Shown in pieces: positions 12,346 through 46,490 of a DNA stretch of 64,000 nt. Position 1 is the first letter of the stretch; every line of letters starts with the position of its first letter. The notes under the pieces were generated by a model, which saw only the letters and a program-made list of their open reading frames with translations, was not told where the DNA came from and ran no database searches. The position numbers and the translations under genes are program-made. The stretch is from Eleginops maclovinus (taxonomy: Eukaryota; Chordata; Actinopteri; Perciformes; Eleginopidae), in the NCBI RefSeq assembly GCF_036324505.1, contig NC_086366.1, positions 11,215,927 through 11,279,926 of the forward strand, read 5' to 3'.

Positions 12346-12720
12346 ACTAAACATTTAAAAGCTGCACGTGCAAAGTTCACAAAAAGCTCTAGCAGTTTTA
12401 AGTAAAAGAACATTTCATATAGTGCAATATTCTAAGTCAGCATCATGGATTGATCTTACACCTCTAGTAGGCCTGTATATATGAGTAGTCTCTTACATTA
12501 GAATATAATGGTACATGGTTTTTTTTTCAGAACTTATATTTTCTTTTATACGATATGTATTGTTGGCCTTGTAAAAATAAAAAGAGAATGTTTAGCCAAG
12601 AATCAGAAAACAGTTACATTGATAACAAATTGTTAGTGAACAAATTAACAAACGACTGCGAAATTCTCAGCCCAAGTAATGTTTGACAAGTGTGACATGA
12701 AATACGTTTTATTTTGAAAT
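12346..12720. other. Intergenic region dus4l-bcap29
   Basis: AT-rich non-coding DNA between the palindrome and the bcap29 promoter. No gene, RNA or mobile element was recognised. Confidence 0.5.
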
Positions 12721-12871
12721 CAAAACGAACCGGAAGTTACATGTATGACAAACGGGCTGGAGTGTAGAAACTACAGGAACAGGAAGTGAGACGCAGGCAT
12801 ATACACTTTCTGTGTGATCTCAGAAGTTACTGTGGTTACTTTCTTTTGATTCGTATTTTTAGTATTTGCTG
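12721..12871 (+). promoter_or_regulatory. bcap29: bcap29 promoter and non-coding first exon
   Basis: Two ETS-type GGAA motifs (ccggaagt at 12730-12737 and caggaagtg at about 12780-12788) sit in a TATA-less stretch. A strong donor (TTTGCTG|GTAAGTT) ends a likely non-coding exon at 12871. The next exon starts at 13401, after an acceptor TTTGTCAG, and carries the ATG. The 5' end of the first exon is not determined. Confidence 0.5.
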
Positions 12872-13423
12872 GTAAGTTGTGCATCTTTAAATTTTTTAAT
12901 TCTCCCCTAAAATAGTCTACCTTATTGCCATTTTAAAGTGTTTAAAGCTTAGGCTATTTCCTAATCGCCAGGATATTTAACGATAGCTTTTAGTTAAGAT
13001 AATGTTAGCTTATATTGACAAGGCCTTGGATTTATGATTCATAAAAAAAACACGTATAGAGGATGAAAAGAGTGAAATCGTATGTCTCGTACACTCGCCT
13101 CCAATAAGTAAAAAGCACATTGTTGTGCCATTGTGACATAGATTGCAGTGAAGTGAGTTTGCATGAGTTTACGTTAAGGTATGTGAACTGTGAACAGAGT
13201 GGATAAGAAGCTTAAGGTGGCATATTTCTCAACTGAGGCTGCATTGTTTTCGAAGTGGAATTAGAGCAATTTACGCGAGCTAAACCTCCGAACTGTACTG
13301 ACTGAGCTTGTTGTTCTTTATAGTTTATTTGTCAGAGAGGCTGGTCACAACCTAGGTCTTACCTGTTTTCCCTGAAAGGATTCGTGTCTATATTTGTCAG
13401 GTTACCAGAAGCTTCCACTAAAG

Positions 13424-17722
<4,299 letters not shown>

Positions 17723-18881
17723 TTATCGTAAATTCCTTTAAGATTAACTTTAACCCAATCACGAGAGCGCCACTGCAACACATGCTTTACCCCCATATTA
17801 CACGCTGTGTCACAGTGCATATCCACAACTCCAGAATTGGCTACTCTTAAGCCTTTCGCTGATCACAGCATATGTGTTATTAAAGCATGGAGTTACATTT
17901 GTTTTTCAGGACCTCAGACTGGCTTTTATGGTTTATTTGAAGTAATGTTGATGGTGTACTGTTTATGACTGGTGCTGTGTGATCTGGAGTAGTGCTTTTT
18001 TCTAGTGAACACTCGAGGGATTGGAATTGGAGAGTTCAGCCAGTAATCGACCCGCGTCTGATCACAGAGCACTTCATATTTTACAGAATTATGCTGTTTT
18101 ATGGATTGTGGCATTAGTTTTGCAAAGGTCACAACGTAGGGGCCATGATTTGTGGAAAGCTTGAGCAGTGACCGCTATGAATGTATTTTGATACCAAGGA
18201 TTTGCTTTTTTGTTTCTGTTGTAGGGACACCTCCCACTTTAACAACAGTATGCAAAGTCTGTGCTCGCATGGCTGTGCAAATATAATTTGCATGTACAGT
18301 TGCACTTCACATATTTTTTCTTTATTCCAGCTGTACTTTTAAACACAGGTACTTTTGAACACAAGTTGTGGTGTGTAGGATTATGGTTGGAGATTTCCAA
18401 CATACAGTAAATAACTCTTTCTCTTTTGGTTTCCTCCTTTAGTTTAATTTTGTAAACTTTATTTGTTGAAGAAAATCTGACATCATAGATCGGTGGATGA
18501 AACTAAATATCTGTAGGGATAGAAACCCTATGATCGAACTGAAGGTTTACATGTTTGAACGGTCCAAATTGTTGTATATTTGCTGCACTTTGTGTTTCAT
18601 GCGCTAGTTGGGGTGAGAGTTGAACCAGGGGAGTTGTGCTGTGTGCTTCCTGAAAGGAGCTTTTTTTTTGTTATACCACCTTTATACAGCGAGAGCCTTG
18701 TAACTTAAAGAGAAACTAAGGTTGTTGTCAACAGAGGCCTAATGTTCCCCAACAATTTTTTATAAATAAATACAATTATTGGGCTTACCAAAGTTACTTT
18801 CAGTTTGCATAAACGCTTTTTAAGTTGTTTGGAAATCAGAGGAAAGTGCCTTTTAGGTCGATGTTCACTTTGTTAAATAAA
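17723..18881 (+). other. bcap29: bcap29 3' UTR with polyadenylation signal
   Basis: Non-coding sequence with a canonical AATAAA at 18876-18881, followed by a GT/T-rich stretch. An earlier AATAAA-containing word near 18764 could serve as an alternative site. Confidence 0.55.
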
Positions 18882-20721
18882 GATATGTTTCTTTATGATG
18901 TGCCTTGTTTCAAATGAATAACACCAACACACATTGGATATTAAAAGTTTTAATTTAGTATTACATTGAAGATATTCTTTGAAAGTTTACAAAAATAATC
19001 CAGAAAACTATTTCTATTCTGATTTCTTTTAATGCAAGTAAATGCCTTACATCATTGAGATGGATAATGACTTCCTCTACGCCTCTCTCTGAGTCTGTAC
19101 TAGTGGCCACCTGTGCCCGAAACTAAAACCTGAATTTAAAAGACAATAACACATAATGTTAGCAAAATGATACATATCCATCGTGGACGTAAAGACTTAC
19201 AAAATGATAATGTGCTATAAATGTACATACTAAACAGTTGTCATGAGATACAATATCTAGGCGATTGTTGATGGATTTCAAGGAGATGGGTTTGTTATTA
19301 TGGGATAAAGCTGTTTATGAAAATAGAATTGTTTGGAAAACCTGAGAATAGACCAAGATCTTTTCTATATGTGGGTTTTGGCACAGGAGTTCATACACAC
19401 AGAAATACACAAGAAAAAAAAAGTGTTCTAAAAGCAAACGATCAGTGAAACAAAATGTATGGTAATGGCTTTTTTCACAGCAGAAACATAGATGGGCATT
19501 TCCTGTGGTCACACTTCACACAATGGAATATTTTGCCTAAAGATTTAAACAACATACAGTATATCTTTATATATCTTTTCATTAATGTTCTAACAGTACA
19601 CATTCTGCCTTTTCTAAGGCACATCACATGGCAGACACTAGCAAGCATTGACCTCAACCAGCAGTTTCAACAAAATTGGCTGCCTGCAATAGTGAGATGT
19701 AATCCTAGCTTTCAGTTTTGTGACAGAGCGTTGATTACTGTTTATTCTTGGTGACATTTTTTCCTTTTTAATACCAGTAAATTAGAGGTGGTGTTGTCTG
19801 AAAGCAATATGGAGGAGAATCCATTTGACAAACAGGTAAGCAAAACTCACAAAAATACAATTTCCATTTTTAGCGAGCATGAGTACCAATGGAACAAGTT
19901 CACATCCAAAAGGTGTACAACACAAACTGCAATACAATAAAACCTTGGCCTAAAGTAAATGACTACAGTTTAAGAGTCAGTGAGATAATATCTTTTTTTC
20001 TAAGTGAGTGTAAAGACATCATCCATTTTAAAGTCAAATGAAATGGTATTTGTTTAATAGGATTTAGAGGTACTGCTGAGTGAATGAGGCACACGTCAAA
20101 AAACCACAAACCTTCTTTACGTTATTGAAACACATCGTTCCATATCCACATATAACAACCTATTTCTCTTCCCTATTTCAAATTCAGAAAAATAAAATCA
20201 TCAATTCCTGTTTTTTTTAAGGCCTTATTCTCATCCTCTGTGTTTGAATTTGGTGTTGTGACTCTGTTTTTTTAAGACCACTTATCCTTCTCGGTCCACG
20301 GCGAGTGATGACAGGAATAAAGACTGTGCTGGTCTTCAGGATCATACAATTCTTTGTAGTAGTCTGTACAAATCACATGTTCCATCTTATCTTGTGCCGC
20401 CATTCAAACCCCCAAAAATATAGTTTATTTTTCTTTTTGAGAAAAATATTAACAGCATATACAGTACATTCAAGAAATAGTTAAGTTATATCAAAGGTTC
20501 TGTCAAATTCACAAAGCCTTCATATGACCAGTAGTAGTACAAATATAGAATTGCTTTATATGAGATGATTGGATACAACATGTGATTCCCTGCAAATCTC
20601 ATTTAAATGTGTGTGCATACAGTATCACTGGACATACTGTCAGTGTAAATGTATTCTTAAATACATACACATGTGTGGGTGTGTGATGTTTGTGTGTAGG
20701 AGACAAGCGGGTTCAGTTCTG
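18882..20721 (-). other. slco1c1: Probable slco1c1 3' UTR, meeting bcap29 tail to tail
   Basis: No coding exon was found here on either strand. On the minus strand, possible polyadenylation signals are AATAAA at about 20423 and ATTAAA at about 18950. If the latter is used, the slco1c1 transcript ends within about 100 bases of the end of bcap29. Confidence 0.4.
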
Positions 20722-37017
<16,296 letters not shown>

Positions 37018-37094
37018 CCTCACGAAACGTCTCTATGTCTCCTTAGCAGTAGTCTCCCACGCAATGCAATTTCTTGGCACTGATGCATGCAACC

Positions 37095-39867
37095 CTGCAA
37101 ATGGATAATTCAAGCATGTGACCCACTTCTCATCCTCAGCTCAAAAACAGAAACATGTCTGCAGCAGCCAGCAGTGGGGATACAGACACACACACAACAG
37201 TCCCTGTATGTGGTCTGAAGATCTTACGAGTTATAACACTTATAACTAAACATTGTAATAACACAGATGATGTGTGTCCTTTTTCAGAACAATAGGTTTT
37301 CATTTCCAGTTAACCATTTTTAGACAAAGTATCAAAAACTGAGCTAAACATTCCAACATTTCACAACTACATATTTTTTGTTGTTGTTCGGTCAGTAACT
37401 GACAGCATGTGACCGAATACTTTGAAGCATGAACCCGGGTATTAAGTGTGGTAAAACCATAATCTTAATCCTGAAATGATACAGAAAATAGTTTGATTGG
37501 CAATAAGAATATTATGGTAAACTTCTATTGCTTTTTAAAGCCATAGTTCCTCACCATTAGTGAAAGTTTTTGTAAACAGTGTGAAAATATGTGTTAGAAT
37601 CCCATCAATACTGGTTAGTTTAAATTCATTGACTTACAGATACTAGCATCAATTAGCTTTTGTCTCGAAATCTGCTAATGAGAGGAAGGCAAAAAATGGG
37701 ATCGTGGCTTATGTTCATCAAAAGCAGATCTGATTGTGCCATTTAATTGAGCTGGGCTTTTGAGCTGGGCTTTTCATCAACAGAATGTATTGAAACTACC
37801 ATTTTGTATCTTTTTATTGGCTGGATAACAAGTGTGACTGATATTAGGAAATAAAACGTTTTGGACTTGTGCAAGTCACATAAATATTAAGACATAATGA
37901 AATAAATATATAGTTTATGTAAAGAGTTTCACCTTTAAATTGTATTTGTAAAAACTAAACAATAGTTGGAATATGTACAGTACATGTACTTTTACTTTTT
38001 AGGGCTTTCTCATCCACTTTTACTACGAGTTGTGCAATATGTGTTTCCATCTATATGTCTTCGGACTTTGTTACAAAACACCCAACAGCGCATGTTTCAA
38101 AAAACGGTAATTTACCAAATCAATCCTCACATTGAACACTGCATTCGGAAACAGCTAACTCACAAAGAAAATCAAGAAAAACCATACAAGAATCATCAAG
38201 CATGCAACAACAATGACACTAAAACCCAACTCTCAACCTCTACGGTCATACAGACTTTTCCACCATTACGTGATACATCAACTAAGTCGCTTAATCTAGG
38301 GGGAAAAAAAGGTGATATACTTCATCAATGACAATAGAGTTCAATGCTTCCTTAGAAACTATATTATTTATTGCGTATGCGAGATCAACACTTCCTGATA
38401 GCAGCGGTTTCATAGTAAATGTTTTCCAGAGGTGCTTTTATATTTCATATTTTTAGTCACTGAGGTTTGGGCATTTTTGGTAATGGATCCAATTGAACAT
38501 AGAGGCCATTTTATTAAACTGGCACAGAAAAGTGGATATTTAATGATTGGAGCTTTGAATGAACTGCAATTGATCATTTGTAAACACACCCTAAAGCCCT
38601 ATCAAAGACTGTCACATTACACAAATATGGAGACAAATGAGAAGATGTTTTCCCCTTATTTCGACCCTACTTTAAATTCTTCCTTATTGTCCTCTTTCTC
38701 TCCCTTTTTTAAGAGTATTTTCTTCTCCTCTCATTCATCTTGTTTATTTCACACACTGGACTCTCCACCCCTTCAGGAGATTTCCAACAGTCATGTGAAA
38801 CAGTGAATGTAATTGCTAAAGGGGAACGGGTTAGTGATTGTAATGGAGGAAAAGAACTCAAACATAACACCATCACCATTTGTTTGTCAAGTTTGACCTA
38901 CTTTAAAATAATTAGACTAACAGCAGCGTTAAGCACGCCAATATGAAGCAGAATTCCATTGTTTTCCCTTGTGTACCACCAATGTTTATACTCTTTTGAG
39001 TCGCCAGGTTTACCTACAGTATTATATCAATGGACATTTAATCCGTCACTGTTATGAAATGACTGGTGAAAGAGAACTCTTTATTCATACTCTCTTACTC
39101 ATGATGGAATGGGTCATTTTAGCCACTACACTTTCATGTTAAATGGGTAACTTGTTCTAGCAACATTTCCTCAGTATAGACAGGGAACTTTCCATATTAC
39201 ATGGTAAATCAATATGTTTTAAATCGAATTACTGAGGTCAGAGTTTTAATGTTTACCACTGAAGCTCTGAAGCTAGCAAGAAGACATTGACAACATGTTG
39301 CACAGTTGCAACGCTATTGCAGTTACAACAATCTGTGCACGCACGCACACACTCGCAAGGTGAAAACATACCATCACCAATCTCGCGGATGGTTAAGGGA
39401 ACAGAAATGGTGAGAGAACAGTGTCCTATAGGGTGCCAAATAATGTTAAGTTCACTTCTGTCGTGGTGTTGTCTATACACTCACACTTTGTGAAATCCAT
39501 GTGATTAGTTTGGATTCCAGAACAAAGTTCCCCTTTAGTCTGTCATCAATGATCAGCGGGTGGATTGTATCAAAAGCACACGAGAAATGTGTAAAAACTC
39601 GTTCCGGGGTTTTGCAGCCCTCCAGATGCACGTAATTGGTTAAAAAGCTATTATGGTGTCACCTGTGCATCTTCCAGAGCGGTTATTGGAGTTGATGAAG
39701 TCCTGAAAATGAAATCTTTAAAGAGGAATTGGCCTTCAGATAAATATTTAGCCAAAACACATTAAGTGAAAAAAGAGATTGAAACATCTTCTCGACTGGA
39801 ATAATATAAAGAAGTGTGATGAATCAGACAACCAAGAGCATCAGGGGGGAAAAAACGCACCACTTAC
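37095..39867 (-). other. slco1c1: Upstream slco1c1 intron (within the 5' UTR), nothing recognised
   Basis: AT-rich sequence between the first coding exon and a probable non-coding exon. No convincing gene or repeat was seen. Confidence 0.45.
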
Positions 39868-40240
39868 CTCAGTGTCCTGTGAAACAGTAGTCCAGTTGCT
39901 TTACTACACAGACTTTAAAAGTCAATGGGAAAGACAGGTAGCCTCCCTTCAGCCAGCTCCAGTCAAACTTTTCATGTGGCTGAGAAAGGAGGAGAAGCGA
40001 ACACCCGTATCATTAATGCTCTGAGACCGATATGCACCTTCAGAGTTCATTTCCAGACGACTTTTCCAGTTATTTTGAGGCAGACGAATCCAGATCAAAA
40101 TAAGGATTTTTAACACGTCTTCACCGGTTGGTGTCCATCATCTTGGAGATACAGTATGGTGTGCTCGACCGCGCCGCTACCTCTGTTTCCTGGACTGAGT
40201 CTCTCTCTCTCTATCTCTCTCCCCTCCTCCTTTTATCCCT
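39868..40240 (-). promoter_or_regulatory. slco1c1: Candidate slco1c1 promoter and non-coding first exon
   Basis: On the minus strand a strong donor (CACTGAG|GTAAGTG) ends a likely exon at 39868. Upstream there is a GC-richer stretch containing GCGGCGCGG, a (GA)n-type tract and a TATA-like AGGGATAAAA at 40231-40240. A start site near 40205 would give a first exon of about 340 bases without the main start codon. This is inference from motifs alone. Confidence 0.4.
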
Positions 40241-40721
40241 CCCCCTCTGTATAATTTCTATGAAATTCCACTGGGCTTTATCATACAGTGCCATGCATTG
40301 TTTAGAGGCTAATGTGAAGTTATTTACAAGCTTTAAAATCTGTTATTTGAAAGCATCATGATAATCACAATCAGAAAATTAATATTTCAATTTTGAAATG
40401 ATAATTGTAGTTTTTATATTGCTGAGTCATGGTCACATGGACAGTCTGAATCTTGAAATGAGTTGTACTTCCCTGATTTAATTAATTTGGGGAAATTTGC
40501 TCAGAATGTAAGATTTTTGGGTTGGATTATAAAGTGACTTTATGTCCCGCTTTTCCTCCTTTTCAGTCCTGTTTAGCTTAAACTTTCTTTGTTACAGTTA
40601 AAAACAGACACATGATGGAGTTGTATCACTCAGTTAAGGAAAAAAGGGAATTACCTGCCAATTTGATTTGCTAGATTTGGTCCAAGCTTTCCTTTAACGT
40701 GCAGCATCCTCCCCTTTAAAA

Positions 40722-41255
40722 CGGTCATTATCACTGATTATTACATGAATACTCGATTCTGATTGGTCAATTCAGAACACGTGGCACGTTGTTAATCCAG
40801 TATAACAGACCACTGTCAAGGACTATGTTGACCGTTGTTAAGGAGGATCAAGAAAGAGAAAGGAAAAGATGTTAAAATACGGAGAGATGGACATCAGATA
40901 AATCACCAGAAGAAGACTGGCAGGAAGTAAACACTAACAGGAACACGGTCTGGGCTTTGCAGTGTTTAAGGACTTGTCACTTGGATAAGAAACTGCGAAC
41001 AGACTTGAACAGTTACAGAAAACCTCCATCAATGCCGCCGTAAAGTTGTTGTTGTCGCAGTTCCAGCCGTTGGTGCACCGTGGAATGGAGCTTTTTTTTC
41101 TTAGCGGAAGAAATGCGATCTTTTTTGAGTCAATCAAATAATTTCAATTAATATGGGGAGTCAAGTCGTTAGTTTGTTTAGTATTTGTCCGCGTAATAAG
41201 CTTTGCATCGACTCCCTTATCAGCCTGTCGGGTGTTCTTTTCCCCATAATGACCG
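40722..41255. mobile_element. Possible MITE-type repeat with 10-base inverted ends
   Basis: CGGTCATTAT at 40722-40731 is mirrored as ATAATGACCG at 41246-41255. Inside is the word ATTCTGATTGGTCA, which I associate with dispersed fish repeats, and a 67-residue minus-strand frame (starting at 41137) of unknown meaning. The true borders may lie somewhat outside these coordinates. No family is assigned. Confidence 0.35.
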
Positions 41256-44200
41256 CCGAGCTGCACATTATCCCTTACTTACGACACAGAAGGAAAACGT
41301 GACTTGGTGCTGAATTGATAACTATATTAAAGTTTAATTTCCCAATCTGGAAAGTATTTGCATTAATTGCAATATTGAAGTAATAATGATGTTCCCGTAC
41401 TGCAAAATAAATTATTATCCTTTAGATGAATTCTGGACCATATAGAGAGCAAAAAAATAATAATTGAATTAATCTCAATCAAATGGATTTAGGGGATTTG
41501 CTGCTGTTGCTAATTCCTTTGTGTAATTACATGGTATGACCATGGTCTTTGCCCTAACATAAAAATATATGTGATACAATACAATCACATTTGGATAATA
41601 GGTCATTTGTACTATATGAAATAATATATGAGCCTAATTAGGCATTGTTCTGTGCTGCAGTAAGGTTCAACGTATTTTCATCTGCTTAACACACTGAATT
41701 GTATACGTATCACAATGACCAAATAATTCTAATGAAGATATTGAGGGTTCAGGAGACACATAACTGATGTGACATACCTTATAAAACAATAGGAGCAAGA
41801 CAAGGATAGCCGTGTCACATCTCCATAAATTCTGGCAGCTCTTGTCCTGTTGATTTGAAATAGACATTTTCTCCTTTGTGCATCAGGTAAACTATTCAAC
41901 CCTCCTCTTAAAAATAAATGATCCAGTCATGTAAATAAAAAAGCAGATGTGATTTTTGGCAAGTTGTGATCCCTCTGCCTCTTAGGCTTGCGACCATACT
42001 TGATCATTTTCCAGACATCACACGGTCAGATCTAAGAAGGCAGGCATGGATTATTGGAAGAAAGGAATGAATGAAGGGGAGAAAATAAAGCTCTGAGGTA
42101 GTTGTGGATACAGAACAATGGTGAATGGGAGGGGGGGGGGGTTCTCACTGAGAGCACAGAATGAGTAGGACAGGGAAACAGTAAAGAGTAAATGTATACA
42201 TCAAAGTACAAATCCAGACCTAAATCATATAACCTTAATCCACCCGGTGAATGGAAAAAGAGGATGTCTGATTTTGATATTCAAATACACCCACTGGTAA
42301 ATTCCGAACTCTGAGGCAACATTTATCAGATACAAAGAGTTTCAAAGGGTAGGCAGTTTCCATGAAAACCAGATTAACAAAGGGATTAGTTTCCGATTAA
42401 TACCAGACACAAGAATATGCAGTCAACTTCTAAAACCCTGTGTCCCAGAAATACTGAAGACATTTTCAAGAATAGATTTGATCATTGAAATTGAAAGCTT
42501 TGAATATTATCAATGAACATAAAAGCATTAATATATTTAATTTATATAGTGCTTTTCAAGATACACAAGCTGCTTTACAAATGTCACACTTTACAAAGAC
42601 AGTCACACAAGAAAAACAGACGATTTAAATGTCATCGTTACTGCAACAATGTGGTGAACATTAAACGTTTCCCCTCACATCCCATGACCTTCTGCCTGTC
42701 TTCTTAGAAGTAAGCAATAACGTTTAGTAGCCTTCAAGATAATAAAGTGTCCACAGGGAGGACATTCTAAATACAATAAAGTATATTGGCTTCAGTTAAG
42801 TGTTACTAACGTTATATAACCTTATTTGAATAAAACTATACAATCATGCTGTAATGTTATTTACATAAACTCACTATTAATACATTTCTTCCAATTCACT
42901 ATTTGACTGCCATTATTTTGAGAAACAGAGTACAACACAAACTGACTGAACTGTCATCAATCAAGATGCATTGCCAAGTTTTGACGAGGGAGAACATACT
43001 TAGAAAAACATGGCTGGCTAATTCAAAGTATGGCAATAGAAAATACTATACTTTGTTTCTGAAGCATCAATGAATATATGCAGTATATACTATCAAACTT
43101 TAATGTGTTAGCCATGCTTCAAACGGACTTACCGATTAGATGTCACTTAAACTCAGATGCTGTATGCCGCTCGCTGTCCGCCTTCCCTCTCCAAACTCAA
43201 CCTGTGAAAAGAAATCTGTTTTCACAGCCACGAGGCTGGGTGTTGGAAGCAGTAGCTGTCTTTGTTGACACTCACAATAGTGTGGCTAACAGTGTTACTG
43301 TATTGCACTTGGCCATAATTCCCTTAGAGATGCAGTATCTTGAAAAGGTCGATGTTTACATTCAAGCAGAAAATATAACATCCAACAGCATTATTTATAA
43401 CAAAGTCATTAGCACATATGGTCTGAGCAACAATTCAATAGGCCAAATGCAAGGAGCTGTGCTTTATTGAACTTAGGCTTTGCTTTGCTTTACTATATGA
43501 CAAGTGTAATTTTATGGACCAACAGGGTTAAACATACTTACTAATTTCAAGATTTCTTATAAAAAGGTGATAGCCCAACTGAAACTTGGATAAATGACAG
43601 ACACATGTGCAGCATTTATAAATCTTATTATTCAACAATATTCACATTACAACATCAACACTGCTCTGCTAGTGACAGGTTCTAATAATCCCAATATATT
43701 GTATAATTAATTTGTAATACATTATCGAGAGGCACTTCCAGTAAGTCTGGCAATAGAGGAGCTACAGTATTGTGTCTAAATTACAAAACAGTAAAAATAA
43801 ATATTTTTCTAAAAGTTTTTTTGTTATAATATACTTTTGAATCTGTACAGTATATATTTGTTTTATACAAAGCCAAACCATATCTAGAAATAAAATGTCA
43901 TATTTCACTTAAACAAATACTGGTGAATCACACAATTTCCCATCCTGTAGGTATTGCTACATGTGTATTGCTACAAGTGCAAGATACTGGTGAGAAGAAA
44001 ATAATTGAGTCTGTGAAGTGCCTGCTATACAGTAGAAAATAAGAAATAAACATACTAGTCTTGTTTGTGTTGCTTTAAAGGAGATGAAAAAAAAGTTTGT
44101 TTTGGTTTCCTTTGTAATGAACACGGAAAGCTGAAGAATGTAGCCTTCAAACAGTATAGACACACATGAGAAAATGGTATGGCATATAGGAGCAAAGCCC

Positions 44201-46278
44201 CCTTTAAATTGGCTGAAACAACAAACAATACAAAAAGGAATGTTTTTGGTTCAAACCATCAAAAGAAAGGGCTTCAGTCTGAGAGCAGAACAGTCTGCCA
44301 GTTCCACTGTAGTGCTACTGCTGCTTATCACAACGCAGTGAAATAAAATACTACACCATCTGTTAGATCAATGATTGAATGTTTCTTATGCTTTTATCTA
44401 ATCTAATCTTGTCTCTACATGAGAATTGTTACTAAGTATAAGCATATCCAGACATACTTCTCAGGTTTTGAATAACACACACAAAAAAAGAAGATGCAAG
44501 AAACATGCTCCTTTTAGGGCTCTTTTTGTGCAAATCACAAACAAAGACAGAGTTCATAAAGTTTCTTTGGTTGGCACAAGTTAATTCAGTGTGCAGCAAT
44601 CGCCTTCTGCTCATCGCTATTTAAAAGAAACTACTGATACCGGTTTTGATGAACAGACATCAATTAGTCGTGGACCCTGTTCTTTTGTTGAGTTCTGTCC
44701 CAGTTTTTACACAAACACGATGTAAACAAGATCTCTGCTACAAACCATTGGCCAATGATGTTGCCAAGAGACACTCAGATGAAAAAAAAAACTGGTAAAA
44801 TGAGCTTTTATCTTTTGGTTGACAAGAATCTTTCTGAAGAAAATAAAGAATTTTGAGAGCTAGTGGATATTAAATAGGACCAAAAGGAAGGGAGTCAAAC
44901 TAACTCAAAGAGCAACTCGTCATCCTCACAAAAAGTGTTTTTGATGACCTTCTGTGGTTTAACCTTTTACAGGTGATGTACAAGTGTACTCCAAGGTGTG
45001 TCAGTACACCATGACATCACTGCAGGGTGGGGTTAAAGGTGCAACAAATAACTTCTGATCACTCCCATACCGTGAGTGCTGCGTCAGAGGTGCAAGACAG
45101 TTTTCTGAGTACTGTTAAGGTACTGCACATTGGGATCATACCAGTGTTTGTTCCTTTGTTTTTGTCTTTGCAAAAAAGAATTGGAAGGTACTCTTTAAGA
45201 TTTCAGGAAACCCTTCCTTATGTCCGACTCCAAAAACCATTAATGGCGACACCCAGCTTTCTATTGTTTACAACAAAAATAGCGAACACAAATTCTATCA
45301 CAGCTTTGATTAAGTCTCTTTGATTGCTGCACTGCAGTGAATACAGTTAGTGAGGCAGGGCTGAAAAGGGAGATCAGAGGAGGGGAAGCGTCTATTTTGA
45401 CTAAATGGACCCCTAGTGAGCTTTGAATTCTCTGATCAGATAGAATTCAAGTTTATAGAGAGAAAATCTACATATTCCCAAACATAGAAGTGGGCATGGG
45501 ATGGTGCAAATGTGAGATACGAGAAAAAATCCATTGCAATAGTATGCACAATAGATTGCAAGTGAGTCCTCGATATATACTATATGGTGCGTCGCATATT
45601 TACAGTGCATGGAGCAATAGCTCATTCATGAGTGCCACAATTGCCTGCTGTTTACAGGAGGCTTTTTACAGTTTATGTCATTATTAGAATAACTGAAATT
45701 TGAAAGCTACATTACTGTACAGAGCTTTAAAAATGCTCAACTTAAAGACCCATGTTGATGCCTTACATACAGTTGTGTATTAGCTGGTGTGCAGATCAGT
45801 TTTACCACTACAGATAAACGTTGAGAAGTCAATGCAAGGACAGGCTATTGGAAGACATAAGGTCCAGCAGGGGACTTGTATATATAAATTAACTTTTTAT
45901 ACTAGAAACACTGTTGCAGATAAGACATACATTTTTCAGGGGTCTGATAACACATTTTCTCCATGCCTTTTTTTCTGTTGCCAAGCAACATTTGCTCCTT
46001 TCATTATGGACTGAGCCACATCAATGCTGGAGATAATCAAGCAACGGAGGAAGTAAAGACTTCAGACACAGTTTTATAAGGATGACTATACATATCTGAA
46101 ATAATGAATTTAAAAACATAGTCATGAAGTCAGACCTACATTTTGAAATCCACATTAAGAAAATTACCAAATCATTCTACTGTAACTTTAAGAGTATATC
46201 AAAAACAAAAGGCATGTGTCTCAGCAGGATGTAGATTCGGATTGATCGGACGTCTGCGCTGATGCTGAGTGCTCACTA

Positions 46279-46490
46279 AAACCTAGAGAGACCACATCAG
46301 TCTAGCTCTCCGATTGTTGCACTGGCTTCCTGTGTGTCAAGGAATTTACTATTGTGTTAGTTTCTAAAGCACTGAAAGGCTTTAGGGCCAAGATAAATGT
46401 CTTATCTGCTGCTCTGCTATGAAGTTCAGGTCTGCTTGCCGTCCCCAAAGTCAGAACTAAAAATGGAGAAGCAGCATTGAGTTTGACAAT
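46279..46490 (+). mobile_element. Decayed non-LTR retrotransposon (LINE) 3' fragment
   Basis: Translating from about 46293 gives HISLALRLLHWLPVCQGIYY before a stop. That is the hallmark C-terminal reverse-transcriptase sequence of fish LINEs (the LHWLPV block). It is followed in another frame by remnants of the KALKGF-type and KNGEAALS-type segments. Several frame shifts and stops are present, so it is an old relic. The family (L2, Rex1 or CR1 type) is not resolved. Confidence 0.65.

Noticed and set aside
38432..38806. 124-codon frame in the upstream slco1c1 intron
   Set aside because: Low-complexity Ser/Phe-rich translation of a pyrimidine-rich stretch; no homology recognised.
43078..43470. 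130-codon open frame on the plus strand in the slco1c1-pde3a interval
   Set aside because: Composition is that of AT-rich intergenic DNA, with no domain, signal peptide or recognised family; most likely chance.
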